Position numbers and translations under genes: made by a program
The notes under the pieces: generated by a model
Told to the model about the DNA's origin: nothing
The model's input: only the letters and a program-made list of their open reading frames with translations
The model's database searches: none
Source of the DNA: Cyanobacteria bacterium FACHB-502
GTDB lineage: Bacteria; Cyanobacteriota; Cyanobacteriia; Elainellales; Elainellaceae
Assembly: GCA_014695325.1 (NCBI GenBank)
Contig: JACJNZ010000091.1
Coordinates: forward strand, 1-55,936
Reading direction: 5' to 3'
DNA length: 55,936 nt
In this document: piece after piece, positions 9,165-18,536 of the stretch
How the letters are laid out: each line of letters opens with the position of its first letter
Position numbering within the stretch: the first letter of the stretch is position 1

Positions 9165-9746
9165 TTACCAAAGCCCGTTAATTGGGGGTTGGGCAGGAGG
9201 GGAAGCAGACGGAAAAACCGGAGGGGGAGGGGGATTATCAGTTCGCGGCGGACTCGGAGAAAGAGAAGGAGAAGGGGTCGGAGGGGGGAGCGGGCTGGGA
9301 GAAGGAAACAGAGTGGGAGCAGGAGTTGGAGCGGGGAACGGACTGGGGGAAGGCTGCACAAGCAGCGGATTCGCGATCGAGAGAATCTCGTTTAAACCTC
9401 GGCGTGCCTCACCAGAAGACGGACTGTCTAGATTAGGAGGCGGAGGCAGAGGGGTAAGCGTTACGGTTGGCGAGGGCAGCGGTTGGGAGTCGATCGGCGT
9501 AGGCTGAACGATAGGGCTAACGGTTGGGCTAGAGGCGGGTGGCGTTCGATCGAAAAAATTGCCTGTAAATCGATTAAATGTTTCTCCGGCGCGTCCTGAG
9601 CCAAAGAAAGCAACCAGTATCGTTGCCAGAGCAATCCAGGTTATCCACTGGGCAATGCCAATTCCCCTTCCTTGTTTTCCCGGCAGGAGCAACTGAAATA
9701 GGGCAAACAAGCCGCTCAGCAACAACAATCCTAAAAGAATATCCAC
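9165..9746 (-). CDS. Proline-rich membrane protein B, unknown function
   Basis: Companion of the downstream gene: two N-terminal hydrophobic helices (ILLGLLLLSGLFALFQLLL and WITWIALATILVAFFGSG), then a Pro/Ser/Thr-rich tail dominated by PSPSP and TPSPS motifs, ending PINGLW. The start is uncertain. The longest frame begins at 9839, which would overlap the ferredoxin pseudogene. GTG codons at 9767 and 9746 are better candidates, and 9746 follows GGGGAAAG at a suitable distance. The short extramembrane core and long disordered tail suggest an envelope-spanning or wall-contacting protein, but that is inference. The GLW ending shared with the neighbouring protein is the only striking motif. Confidence 0.6.
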   Translation of the reverse strand: MDILLGLLLLSGLFALFQLLLPGKQGRGIGIAQWITWIALATILVAFFGSGRAGETFNRFTGNFFDRTPPASSPTVSPIVQPTPIDSQPLPSPTVTLTPLPPPPNLDSPSSGEARRGLNEILSIANPLLVQPSPSPFPAPTPAPTLFPSPSPLPPPTPSPSLSPSPPRTDNPPPPPVFPSASPPAQPPINGLW

Positions 9747-9808
9747 ATCGCTTTCCCCATGTTGCACTGCTAATTTTAGGCAGAAGCTCAAATTTTTCGA
9801 CCTGAAGG

Positions 9809-10135
9809 TTACCAGACCACTTGATTTCCCTGTCCCCAAAATCCATCAAACTTTGTCACCTTCACATCTCCTAAAACGCAGGTTTGACAGGCAAGCCGCC
9901 GATCTTGTTCTAAGGAATGGGGCGGCAATGAGCGACGCGCAGTTTCCTTCCACTGAGGCGCAGACACTTCGCCTTCCACCTGAACCGCACAGGTTCCACA
10001 GGTTCCAATGCCTTTGCAGTTGATGATCTTAGACTGACCATTATGCAGCGCAACCCCATTTTTCAGGAGAACTTAACGTAAATTCGTCCCCCGATCGCAC
10101 TCAAACGTCTTTCTCTGCGCCGTCATTCTGGGCAT
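9809..10135 (-). pseudogene. [2Fe-2S] ferredoxin-like gene with one in-frame stop codon
   Basis: The minus-strand frame from ATG 10135 encodes a full-length plant-type-like ferredoxin, interrupted only by a TAA at 10073-10075. The start has a strong ribosome site (GGAGG, then ATTGGA). Before the stop the frame reads MPRMTAQRKTFECDRGTNLR. After it comes VLLKNGVALHNGQ, the cluster motif CKGIGTCGTC, later ACQTC, and the tail FDGFWGQGNQVVW. Relatives, as I remember them, have Lys between NLR and VLL, so a single AAA-to-TAA change explains the break. Total length (107 codons plus the stop) matches an intact family member. It is either a fresh pseudogene or a base-calling error. No good restart codon lies between the stop and the first cysteine. 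Confidence 0.85.
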
Positions 10136-10313
10136 TCCAATCCTCCAGGTCTAAAAGTTCTACATCAAGCTTGTTCATAGTTTACGTTTCTTCATACCCT
10201 TCTTGACCCTGCCTGGTCTAGCATCGCGATCGAACCCTAATTTACTTCTCGATCTCCTCTCTCTCGATCGCCTCGCCCCCCATTCACTCTCACCCATCCA
10301 CCGTCTACCCCTC

Positions 10314-11945
10314 ATGCCCCCCCTCCACATTTACGACACCACCCTCCGAGACGGCGCCCAGCGCGAAGGACTTTCACTCTCCCTGGAAGACAAACTGCGA
10401 ATTGCCCGTCAGCTCGATCGCCTGGGAATTCCTTTTATTGAAGGCGGCTGGCCCGGTGCAAATCCAAAAGATGCTCAGTTTTTCGCCCAGCTTCAGCAAG
10501 AGCCATTGAACCAGGCAGAAGTTGTCGCCTTTTGCTCAACCCGTCGCCCTGGCAAGTCCGCAGAAGCCGACCCGATGCTGCAAACGGTTCTTGCGGCTGG
10601 CACCGATTGGATCACGCTATTCGGCAAATCCTGGGATCTGCACGTCACGGAAGGACTGCAAACCAGCCTGGACGAAAACCTGGCAATGATTCGGGAAACG
10701 ATCGCCTTTTTCCGCACTCAGGGACGACGGGTGATCTACGACGCAGAACACTGGTTCGACGGACACAAGCACAATCGCGACTACGCCCTTCAGACTCTCC
10801 AGGCGGCGATCGAGGGTGGTGCAGAATGGCTCGTGCTTTGTGATACGAACGGTGGAACCCTGCCCCACGAAATTTCTGCCAGCGTTCGGGAAGTGGTACA
10901 GTTTGTGCAAAATATTCGCGGAGAACAAACCCCGCCGCAGATTGGAATTCACCCGCACAACGATAGCGGCACGGCGGTGGCAAATGCGATCGTCGCAGTT
11001 CAGGAAGGGGCGCGGATGGTGCAGGGCACAATGAACGGCTACGGCGAACGTTGCGGCAATGCCAACCTTTGTACATTAATTCCTAACCTGCAACTGAAGC
11101 TTGGATTTGACTGCATTCCGCCCGCTCAGCTTGCCCAGCTCACCGAATCGAGCCGCCTGATTAGCGAAGTGGTGAATCTGGCTCCCGATGATCATGCGCC
11201 GTTTGTCGGGCTGTCTGCCTTTGCCCACAAAGGTGGAATTCACGTTAGCGCAGTTGAGCGAAACCCGCTAACCTACGAACACATTCAACCTGAGCAGGTA
11301 GGCAATCAGCGGCGGATTGTCATCTCCGATCAGGCAGGCTTGAGCAATCTACTCGCAAAAGCACGATCGTTTGGGATTGAACTCAATCGCCACGATCCTC
11401 AAAGTCGCCAGATCCTTCAGCATCTCAAGACTTTAGAAAACGAAGGCTATCAGTTTGAAGCCGCCGAAGCCAGTTTTGAACTCTTGATGCGCGAAGCTCT
11501 CGGACAACGACAGCAGTTTTTCACGATCAAAGATTTCAACGTTCATTGCAATTTGCTTCGCGATCCAGAACAGTGGCGCAGCCAATCGATCGCCACCATC
11601 AAAGTCGCTGTTAACGAAGAAGACATTCTGGAAGCCGCCGAAGGCAATGGTCCCGTCTCTGCCCTCGATGCAGCCCTGCGAAAAGCCCTCACCAACTTCT
11701 ACCCCGAAATCGCCTCCTTCTACCTCACCGACTACAAAGTCCGCATCCTCGACAGCCCCGCCGGAACTTCTGCCAAAACCCGAGTCCTGCTCGAAAGCAG
11801 CAATGGTTTACAACGCTGGTCAACCGTGGGTGTTTCCGGCAACATTATTGAAGCCTCTTATCAGGCAGTAGTCACCGGATTAGAGTACGGACTCATGCTG
11901 CAAAATCAGGTCAAAGCGGCGATCGCGAGTTCACGGATTGCCTAG
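10314..11945 (+). CDS. cimA: Citramalate synthase CimA
   Basis: Condenses pyruvate and acetyl-CoA to (R)-citramalate, the first step of the threonine-independent isoleucine route. 543 residues from the ATG at 10314. The frame extends upstream to a TTG at 10203, but HIYDTTLRDGAQ normally begins within ten residues of the N-terminus, so 10314 is preferred. The HMGL-like barrel has DTTLRDGAQ at residues 8-16 and the metal-binding HPHNDSG near 213. The C-terminal third is a LeuA-type dimerisation/allosteric domain, where isoleucine feedback would act. CimA is told from isopropylmalate synthase by its GGWPGANPKD region and overall length. No leader peptide or attenuator is visible. It is transcribed alone and divergently from the ferredoxin pseudogene. 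Confidence 0.93.
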   Translation: MPPLHIYDTTLRDGAQREGLSLSLEDKLRIARQLDRLGIPFIEGGWPGANPKDAQFFAQLQQEPLNQAEVVAFCSTRRPGKSAEADPMLQTVLAAGTDWITLFGKSWDLHVTEGLQTSLDENLAMIRETIAFFRTQGRRVIYDAEHWFDGHKHNRDYALQTLQAAIEGGAEWLVLCDTNGGTLPHEISASVREVVQFVQNIRGEQTPPQIGIHPHNDSGTAVANAIVAVQEGARMVQGTMNGYGERCGNANLCTLIPNLQLKLGFDCIPPAQLAQLTESSRLISEVVNLAPDDHAPFVGLSAFAHKGGIHVSAVERNPLTYEHIQPEQVGNQRRIVISDQAGLSNLLAKARSFGIELNRHDPQSRQILQHLKTLENEGYQFEAAEASFELLMREALGQRQQFFTIKDFNVHCNLLRDPEQWRSQSIATIKVAVNEEDILEAAEGNGPVSALDAALRKALTNFYPEIASFYLTDYKVRILDSPAGTSAKTRVLLESSNGLQRWSTVGVSGNIIEASYQAVVTGLEYGLMLQNQVKAAIASSRIA

Positions 11946-12097
11946 CGTTAAACAAGCTGATCGCCCCACCCCCTCACCTCCTCATTCATCCATCCACCCC
12001 CCATCCCTTCTACGGTTATCCTCCCTGCCCCTAGCTCGGCTCGATCGATACAGTAGTAATAAGTAATACACACATCTTCATAGAGCGAGGTGCTGCG

Positions 12098-12208
12098 ATG
12101 TCGATGCTATTCGCCCTTTCGTTTATGGGCTGTGTCAGCGCAGCTCTAGTTGTCGTCCAACATCACTTTCTGAAAGACCTCACCGACCCTGCCCCTGATC
12201 AGTCCTAG
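12098..12208 (+). CDS. Small single-pass membrane peptide (36 aa), unknown
   Basis: Short frame reading MSMLFALSFMGCVSAALVVV, then QHHFLKDLTDPAPDQS. One hydrophobic helix (about residues 3-20) and a polar C-terminal tail give the look of the small subunits found in thylakoid complexes, but it matches none of the Psa, Psb or Pet peptides I can recall. The ATG follows GCGAGGTGCTGCG, with GAGG eight bases upstream. It sits alone between cimA and clpC, about 150 bases from either. Evidence is the ribosome site, the membrane-peptide composition and the clean stop. Conservation was not tested. Confidence 0.5.
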   Translation: MSMLFALSFMGCVSAALVVVQHHFLKDLTDPAPDQS

Positions 12209-12362
12209 TGAGCACTGGGTCTTTGTATTCCCGGTTCTGACCTGTGGTACAGCCATTTGTTGATTCGATCGCGTTTCAATTCAGTTCAGAACCTGATGCA
12301 CGTTGACACTTTAGTTTTGTCACTTTATTTAGTTGCCATTTCCATTCAGGAACCACCTCAAG

Positions 12363-14837
12363 ATGTTTGAGTATTTCACTGAGAAATCGATCGCCGTTGT
12401 CATGGCTGCCCAGGAAGAAGCGCGTCGGCTGGGTCATGCTCATGTCGGTACCGAGCAGCTTTTATTAGGCTTAATCCGCGTAGAAGGCACGGCAGCCTTT
12501 AAACTGCTGACCGAGCTAGGGATTACGCTGGAAGCCGCACGACGCGAAGTCACAAAAATTGTGGGACGCGGTTCTGGTTTCGTCCCAGTCAATATTCCCT
12601 TTACACCTAAATCAAAGCGCATTTTTGAGCTAGCTTTCGAGCAGGCACGGCAGCTTGATACGCCTTACATCGCGCCAGAGCACATTCTGCTGGCACTGAT
12701 TCAGGACGGTGACAATGTTGCCAACAAAGTTCTGGAAGCAATGAACGTAGATGCCGTTTCCGCCAGAGTGCAGCTCCTTCAGGCAATGAATGAAGTCGAA
12801 CCTGCTACGGCTGGGGCACGTCGTCGCTCGATGGAGGGCAGCTCCAAGGGGATAGGCAAGATGCTGAGCGAGTTTGGTCGCAATCTGACCGAGTTTGCCA
12901 AAGACGGTAAGCTTGACCCGATGGTGGGTCGATCGCCCGAATTAGAGCGTGTGATTCAAATCCTGGGTCGCCGTACTAAGAATAATCCGGTGCTGGTGGG
13001 TGAGCCTGGCGTCGGCAAGACTGCGATCGCCGAAGGTTTGGCACAGCGTATCGTAGATGGTCAGGTTCCCGACCTTCTGCTGGACAAGCAAATCATCTCG
13101 CTTGACATGGGCAGCCTCCTGGCAGGCACAAAGCTCCGGGGTGACTTTGAAGAGCGCATTACGGGGATTGTTCAGGAAGTCCGCGAGTCGCAGAATGTCA
13201 TTCTTATGATTGATGAGATTCATACCCTTGTGGGTGCGGGCGGAACCGAAGGCGGTACAAATGCAGCGAATATGCTGAAGCCTGCCCTGGCAAGAGGTGA
13301 ATTTCAGGTGATTGGCGCGACCACACTGGACGAATACCGCAAGCACATCGAGCGCGATGCTGCCTTGGAACGCCGCTTCCAGCCCGTGATGGTGGGTGAA
13401 CCTTCTGTAGAAGAAACGATCGCCATTCTGCACGGACTGCGCGATCGCTATGAGCAGCACCACCGCCTGACGATTTCTGACGAGGCACTGGATGCGGCTG
13501 CCAAGCTCTCCGATCGCTACATCACCGATCGGTTCATGCCTGATAAGGCGATCGACTTGATTGACGAAGCCGGATCAATGGTGCGTTTTCGCAACAGCAA
13601 AGCCTCGCCCACTAAAGATCTTAAGCATGAGCTGAAGGAAGTCACTACCGCCAAACAAGCCGCTGTCACCGAGCAAGACTTCGACAAAGCCGGACAGTTG
13701 CGCGATCGCGAGCTGGAGTTAGAAAAGCAGATTCAGGCGCTCAAGAACGGAGATGTGACCGTTTCGCAGGCTGACCTACCCGTGGTGGTTGCCGAAGACA
13801 TTGCTCAGGTGGTTGCTTCCTGGACAAGCATTCCGGTGAGCAAGCTGACCGAATCTGAATCGATGATGCTGCTGCACCTAGAGGACGTTCTGCATGAGCG
13901 GGTGATCGGTCAGGAAGATGCGGTGAAAGCTGTGTCGCGTGCCGTACGTCGCTCTCGGGTGGGCATCAGTGATCCCAATCGTCCGATCGCCAGTCTGCTG
14001 TTTTCGGGTCCGACGGGCGTGGGTAAAACTGAGCTTGCCAAAGCCCTCGCCGTTGCCGTGTTCGGTTCCGAAGAAGCGATGATCCGGCTCGATATGTCTG
14101 AGTTCATGGAGTCGCATACGGTTTCCAAGCTGATTGGTTCGCCTCCGGGCTATGTGGGCTACGACGAAGGCGGTCAGTTGACCGAGGCAGTTCGCCGCAA
14201 GCCGTACACCGTGATCCTGATGGACGAGATCGAGAAAGCGCATCCTGATGTCTTCAACATGCTGCTTCAGTTGCTCGAAGACGGTCGCTTGACCGATTCG
14301 CGGGGTCGCACGGTCAGCTTCAAGAATACGGTCGTGATCATGACCTCGAATATCGGCTCGAAGGCGATCGAAAAAGGTGGCAGCAGCCTTGGCTTCTCAA
14401 CCGCAGAAGATACCGCAACCGCTCAGTATCACCAGATTAGATCGCGCGTGATGGACGACATGAAGGCTTACTTCCGCCCTGAAATGCTGAACCGCATTGA
14501 CGAGATCATTGTCTTCCGTCAGCTCAACCGCGAAGAAGTCACTCAGATCGCCGACCTGATGATTCAAGAAGTCGCAGCTCGTCTGCAAGCGCAGAATCTT
14601 GGTCTGGAAGTCACGCCTGCCTTTAAGGAGCGTCTGGTCTCCGAGGGCTTTAACCCCGTCTATGGGGCACGCCCCTTGCGTCGAGCGATTGCCCGCTTAC
14701 TCGAAGACAATCTTGCAGAAGCGATGCTGTCGGGTACTGTTCGGGACGGTGATACTGCTTTTGCCGATGTTGATGATGATGGTCAGATCCAGATTTGTCG
14801 TCAGGAAAAAGCAAGCTTTGCACCGATCGCCCCGTAG
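12363..14837 (+). CDS. clpC: ATP-dependent Clp protease ATP-binding subunit ClpC
   Basis: HSP100 unfoldase that feeds proteins to the ClpP/ClpR protease; ClpC is essential in cyanobacteria studied. 824 residues from the ATG at 12363 ([10 protein letters not shown]), the usual length. Order: double Clp_N repeat (1-145); AAA-1 with Walker A GEPGVGKT near 213 and Walker [13 protein letters not shown] motif near 440 within the coiled M-domain ([19 protein letters not shown]); AAA-2 with GPTGVGKT near 548; and the C-terminal D2-small domain. The UVR motif and short M-domain distinguish ClpC from ClpB. The upstream in-frame start at 12333 lacks support. It is monocistronic with a strong terminator at 14909. 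Confidence 0.97.
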   Translation: MFEYFTEKSIAVVMAAQEEARRLGHAHVGTEQLLLGLIRVEGTAAFKLLTELGITLEAARREVTKIVGRGSGFVPVNIPFTPKSKRIFELAFEQARQLDTPYIAPEHILLALIQDGDNVANKVLEAMNVDAVSARVQLLQAMNEVEPATAGARRRSMEGSSKGIGKMLSEFGRNLTEFAKDGKLDPMVGRSPELERVIQILGRRTKNNPVLVGEPGVGKTAIAEGLAQRIVDGQVPDLLLDKQIISLDMGSLLAGTKLRGDFEERITGIVQEVRESQNVILMIDEIHTLVGAGGTEGGTNAANMLKPALARGEFQVIGATTLDEYRKHIERDAALERRFQPVMVGEPSVEETIAILHGLRDRYEQHHRLTISDEALDAAAKLSDRYITDRFMPDKAIDLIDEAGSMVRFRNSKASPTKDLKHELKEVTTAKQAAVTEQDFDKAGQLRDRELELEKQIQALKNGDVTVSQADLPVVVAEDIAQVVASWTSIPVSKLTESESMMLLHLEDVLHERVIGQEDAVKAVSRAVRRSRVGISDPNRPIASLLFSGPTGVGKTELAKALAVAVFGSEEAMIRLDMSEFMESHTVSKLIGSPPGYVGYDEGGQLTEAVRRKPYTVILMDEIEKAHPDVFNMLLQLLEDGRLTDSRGRTVSFKNTVVIMTSNIGSKAIEKGGSSLGFSTAEDTATAQYHQIRSRVMDDMKAYFRPEMLNRIDEIIVFRQLNREEVTQIADLMIQEVAARLQAQNLGLEVTPAFKERLVSEGFNPVYGARPLRRAIARLLEDNLAEAMLSGTVRDGDTAFADVDDDGQIQICRQEKASFAPIAP

Positions 14838-14908
14838 GGGCAACTGCGAAGCAATCGCGTAAGCCTGATTTGATCAAGCAAAGTTGATAGCACGAGTACA
14901 TAATTCTG

Positions 14909-14929
14909 GGGGCTTTGCCCCCTTTTTTG
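14909..14929 (+). terminator. Rho-independent terminator of clpC
   Basis: GGGGGC (14909-14914), loop TTT, GCCCCC (14918-14923), followed by six T. It is a textbook GC-rich hairpin with a U-run, about 70 bases after the clpC stop. Confidence 0.9.
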
Positions 14930-15008
14930 TTGCTTTACACTAGCTCTCTAGTTCCCTTGGGGATCACGAGTTCCCCGGAGGCAAAGATTTTGCAGCTTTC
15001 AAGCTGAT

Positions 15009-15032
15009 AAAAAAAGCAGGCATAAAGCCTGC
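15009..15032 (-). terminator. Terminator of the Mo-nitrogenase-C-like gene
   Basis: On the minus strand GCAGGC-TTTAT-GCCTGC is followed by seven T (bases 15009-15015 read as A on the plus strand). It lies about 60 bases downstream of the minus-strand gene at 15094-15393 and faces the clpC terminator. Confidence 0.85.
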
Positions 15033-15093
15033 AAAAGTGGAACTATTTTAATTGGGTTTAATAGGGAATCCAGGGATCAACTGGCAATCTGGC

Positions 15094-15393
15094 TTAGCAG
15101 TAAGGGCGAATATCTTCACCACATTCGTCTGCCAGATAGCAGAGGGCACGAAACCGCAGTCCGACTAGCTCTTCATAAAGAGGGTTGAGCTTGCAGAGGG
15201 GCGGAATGTGCAGCAGAGTTTTCCCGAACACCTTGATGTCGCGCTCAAACGGGCACTGCGGCGGGATCAGCTTAGCAATGCGGCGGGCAAAGGTGCGGTC
15301 TTGGACAGGAAGAGTATCTACCCAAAGACGGATAGGCTGGAGGGGATCACGTCTGGGAGAATGAATTGTATGAAGTGTCGATGAACTATTCAT
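15094..15393 (-). CDS. Mo-dependent nitrogenase C-terminal domain-like small protein
   Basis: A 99-residue soluble protein of the family named for resemblance to a C-terminal domain of Mo-nitrogenase (Mo-nitro_C), which occurs free-standing and in several copies in cyanobacteria. Diagnostic stretch: IPPQCPFERDIKVFGKTLLH, then IPPLCKLNPLYEELVGLRFRA and CYLADECGED. Four conserved cysteines (PQC, PLC, LCYL, DEC) suggest metal or disulfide chemistry, but no activity is established. Two adjacent ATGs exist at 15396 and 15393; AGGTGA is better spaced for the second. No nitrogenase gene lies in the window, so the family name should not be read as evidence of nitrogen fixation. Confidence 0.8.
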   Translation of the reverse strand: MNSSSTLHTIHSPRRDPLQPIRLWVDTLPVQDRTFARRIAKLIPPQCPFERDIKVFGKTLLHIPPLCKLNPLYEELVGLRFRALCYLADECGEDIRPYC

Positions 15394-15603
15394 CATTTCA
15401 CCTGTGGAATCATAGGAAACGATCGCGGTGGGACTAGCCAGAGTGAAGGTAAGCGATCGTTAAGTTAGCAAGTTGAAGCAGGCTTAAACAATTTAATGCG
15501 CTGGTTGAATCCAGCATAAGTGGTGAGGAAAGGGTTCAGGTGAAGGAATTGAAAACCTTAATTTGGGTTTCCTGAAGCCCCAGTAAACTTTCCAGGGTTA
15601 CGT

Positions 15604-16248
15604 TCAGCTTCCAATTGGTCTAGAAAACGAACGGCGCAGTCCTGTAGGAATCTCCTGAAAATGATACTGTCTCAGGGCATGAGCCATATCAGCGCGAGTC
15701 ATGACGCTCAAGGGATCGATTCGCTGATCCGATCGTATGTTGACGAATCCGCGATGCAGGGCCGCTGCAATCTGCTGGCGTGCCCAAGGCGGAACCTGAT
15801 AGGAATCGGCATAGTTTGCCAAAATCCCAGTAGCGGTCGGGTCCGAATCCTGAACACTGCCCGATGCTTTGGCGATTACAGAAAACGCCTCAGCGCGAGA
15901 GACTCGATGATCGGGAAGAAATTTTCCTCCCGGCTGAACGGTCATGATACCGCTTTTTACAACCGTCTGAATATCTTTGTAAGCCCAGTGCGAGACCGAC
16001 ACATCTGCTAACGCAGGGGCAGCAGCGGTTTGTTTTGCCGGGTCAAGTTGAAAGGTGGTGACTAAGATATTTGCCAGTTCAGCGCGGCTCACTGCGGCAT
16101 CTGCTTGAGCCAGGTCGCCCTTAAGCGCAGGCAGGATTTCCGCATTAATTAAGTTAGAGGTGGGAGTTTGAGAAGGCGAAACCTGAGCAACTGCTGCCAA
16201 TCCAGACAGCAATAGGGTTAGTGAGAGAGCACCGACAAACCGTTCCAT
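15604..16248 (-). CDS. S-layer homology (SLH) domain protein, secreted
   Basis: 214 residues from the ATG at 16248. The signal peptide is MERFVGALSLTLLLSGLAAVA, with likely cleavage before QVSPSQ. The mature protein has SLH-type repeats: one around LADVSVSHWAYKDIQTVV and VSRAEAFSVIAKA, preceded by VSRAELANILVTTF and followed by YQVPPWARQQIAAAL and MTRADMAHALRQYH. SLH domains bind peptidoglycan-linked polymers; in cyanobacteria they also occur in outer-membrane porins, but no barrel follows here, so it is a free periplasmic or cell-wall protein. The frame continues 12 codons upstream, but those would spoil the signal peptide. Transcribed alone. Confidence 0.85.
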   Translation of the reverse strand: MERFVGALSLTLLLSGLAAVAQVSPSQTPTSNLINAEILPALKGDLAQADAAVSRAELANILVTTFQLDPAKQTAAAPALADVSVSHWAYKDIQTVVKSGIMTVQPGGKFLPDHRVSRAEAFSVIAKASGSVQDSDPTATGILANYADSYQVPPWARQQIAAALHRGFVNIRSDQRIDPLSVMTRADMAHALRQYHFQEIPTGLRRSFSRPIGS

Positions 16249-16671
16249 CGCATGAACCACTCCATAAACACACACCACTAGCAAACGACGATTCGACTGA
16301 TCTGAATGTTGCGAAGGAAATGAAGTTTGCTTAATTCAGCTTTAGTCAAATTGCCATGAACAGCGCAAAGTTTCTCTGCTTCTGTTGTGACTTATTGAAC
16401 TAAAAGTGAGGTAGTCGGTGTGACACTCTTTTGACTGCACCTTCAGGATTTGTAATATAAATCCCTATCTGTAGCCATAAACATCATGCCATAGGATGAG
16501 GACAATCGGGTTCACCCAATCGTATTACTTGATGGAATGAAAATGATATTTTTTAGCACAGTCGAGAAATCAACCAGGAATTACTTTCCGACGATTGTTT
16601 TAGAGCGATGAACAAATAAAAAAGACAGAGAATTTGTATCAGATTTACCGATTTGGACATTGCGGTTGAGA
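16249..16671. other. AT-rich gap between two minus-strand genes
   Basis: No gene is supported. On the minus strand a TATATT hexamer at 16454-16459 could be the -10 of the SLH gene, some 200 bases before its start; no clear -35 was found. The section nearest the CPBP gene is A/T-rich without a recognisable hairpin terminator. Confidence 0.3.
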
Positions 16672-18318
16672 TTATCCGCGACCCAAAATAAATAGCCCCA
16701 GCATGGTGATGCTATTCCATAGACTATGCATCAGCATTGGCGTCAGTAAACTGCGCGATCGAGAGTAAACAAAGCCCAGGATTGATCCCAGCACCGTCAG
16801 CGGTAGCACTTCCGACAGGCTTAAATGGGCGATGGCAAACAAAACACTGCTCAGGGCAATCGATCCCCAAACGGGAAAGTAGCGTGTCAGCGAGGGCAGC
16901 AGAAATCCGCGAAACAGCAGTTCCTCAAAGACCGGAGCCGCGACTGCCGCTGTAAACAGAAAAATTGCTAGGGCGACGCGATCGCCTTCTTCCAGCACAA
17001 TCTGTAATAACGGATTGCTGCCTCCCTGGCCCTGCCAAAGCTGCTGATTTACCAGGGAAACCGCCAGCATCAGCGGCAATGCGACCAGATAGCCTCCAAT
17101 TCCCCATAGAAACCAGTTACGTTTGCCCTTGAGCTGAAACCAGTCCTTTGGTAAAGGAAAGTACGCTCGAATCGATAAATAAAGAGTGAGCAGCGTTGCA
17201 CTTGCCATCAGTAAGTAATAGCAAAGCGTATTGATCGCCTGGGCCCGTTGTCCAAAAGCAGCAAAATTAAGCGGCAGCAGATGCAGCACCCAGGGCACAA
17301 GCAGCTGACCTGAAAAGAAAAAGCCGCCGATCAAGACCTGCCAGACAGTTTCCCCAGTCCAGGGAACCTGCCATGCCAGACTGTTTGCTTCAGCAGGAGC
17401 TTGCTTTGCCCGGATGAGCCAGCGTCCAACCACAATCAGTAGCAGCACGATCCCCAAAGAGCCGCCGATCGCCGGAGCAACGCCCACAAGAGTTAGCTTC
17501 ACCAGCGTTTGACGAGCCACCTGCTGTTGAGTTACTTCCAGGGCGGCCAGCGCATCGGGTCGCTGTTGTAGGGCATAGAGTCGCCGCAGTGCCCGATCGC
17601 GAAACCAACCATCCAGCGAGGCTTGAATTTGGGATTCGGCATCAGGAAGCAAACGGGGTGGCTCATTCCATAAGCCAATCAGAACGGGAGTAATTGCTCT
17701 AATCGAAGCGGTGGAATTTTTATCGGAAACCTTACCAGATGGACGCTGAGCGGTGGGCTGAAAGGAAGCAAGTCGATCTTTAAGGGATTGCCAGGATTCG
17801 ATCGCCGCATCGGTGTGGTTTTGCTCTGCCTGAAGCAGCCCGATCCGCAGATCAAGCTGATCGATCAGGGTTTGCTGCTGCAGCACGGCGAGTCGAAGCT
17901 GTTTGTTTTGTTCTTCGATCGTGGCAGGCTCCGTGGGCGCAGGCGTAGTTCTCGTGTCGGGATCAGTGGGACGAGAAGACTGGACAGCTTCCTCGGGGAA
18001 AGGATTGTCCTGAGAAACGGTGAGGCGGGTCTGTAGCTGCTGAAGATTTTCGGCGGCGGAGTTTCGCACAGACTGATATTGCTCCAGCGCAGTTTTAACC
18101 GGGTCTTGACCGAGTAAGGTGTTTTTTACCCCAGCCAGATTGGCGGGATCTGACGCATTCGGTTTGAGTTCGCTGGCTCGCAGCAGCAGATCGGTCTGGT
18201 AAAGCTCCAGGCGATTGGTAATTTGGGGTTCGCTAAAGCTGGCAAGCAGGGAACCACCTAAAAATAGAACCACCAGAAGCGTAATGCCGCTTAAAATTAG
18301 CCGTTTGATTTGACTCAT
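16672..18318 (-). CDS. CPBP-family intramembrane glutamic endopeptidase
   Basis: 548 residues from ATG 18318. N-terminal anchor (residues 5-25), then a coiled-coil/low-complexity extracytoplasmic part of about 270 residues rich in Gln (LQTRLTVSQ, LRLAVLQQQTLIDQL). The C-terminal half has about eight membrane helices and carries the CPBP/Abi motifs: EELLFRG near 464-470, HLSLSE near 495 and HSLWNS near 530. These match the glutamate/histidine active site of Rce1-like proteases. Substrates in cyanobacteria are unknown; relatives act in prenyl-protein processing, bacteriocin self-immunity or signalling. The frame's upstream extension to 18441 is not supported. The long N-terminal domain is more elaborate than the minimal family. 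Confidence 0.85.
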   Translation of the reverse strand: MSQIKRLILSGITLLVVLFLGGSLLASFSEPQITNRLELYQTDLLLRASELKPNASDPANLAGVKNTLLGQDPVKTALEQYQSVRNSAAENLQQLQTRLTVSQDNPFPEEAVQSSRPTDPDTRTTPAPTEPATIEEQNKQLRLAVLQQQTLIDQLDLRIGLLQAEQNHTDAAIESWQSLKDRLASFQPTAQRPSGKVSDKNSTASIRAITPVLIGLWNEPPRLLPDAESQIQASLDGWFRDRALRRLYALQQRPDALAALEVTQQQVARQTLVKLTLVGVAPAIGGSLGIVLLLIVVGRWLIRAKQAPAEANSLAWQVPWTGETVWQVLIGGFFFSGQLLVPWVLHLLPLNFAAFGQRAQAINTLCYYLLMASATLLTLYLSIRAYFPLPKDWFQLKGKRNWFLWGIGGYLVALPLMLAVSLVNQQLWQGQGGSNPLLQIVLEEGDRVALAIFLFTAAVAAPVFEELLFRGFLLPSLTRYFPVWGSIALSSVLFAIAHLSLSEVLPLTVLGSILGFVYSRSRSLLTPMLMHSLWNSITMLGLFILGRG

Positions 18319-18536
18319 CGATTCAGACCCGATCGCTGGACAGAAATTTACAGAATTTTTTTGAAATGATTTGACAAAATAATTCCATTGAATAATTGCA
18401 TTGTAAGGGTGGCGATCGCAAAAGCCAGAGGGAGGAAGCAAGACAAATTCTTCCTGTCCCGATCACGGTAGAATTGCAAAGGACTTTTAACGTTCAGCGG
18501 CTTTAGAGATTTTCAGCGCATGGGAGGATTGCCCCG

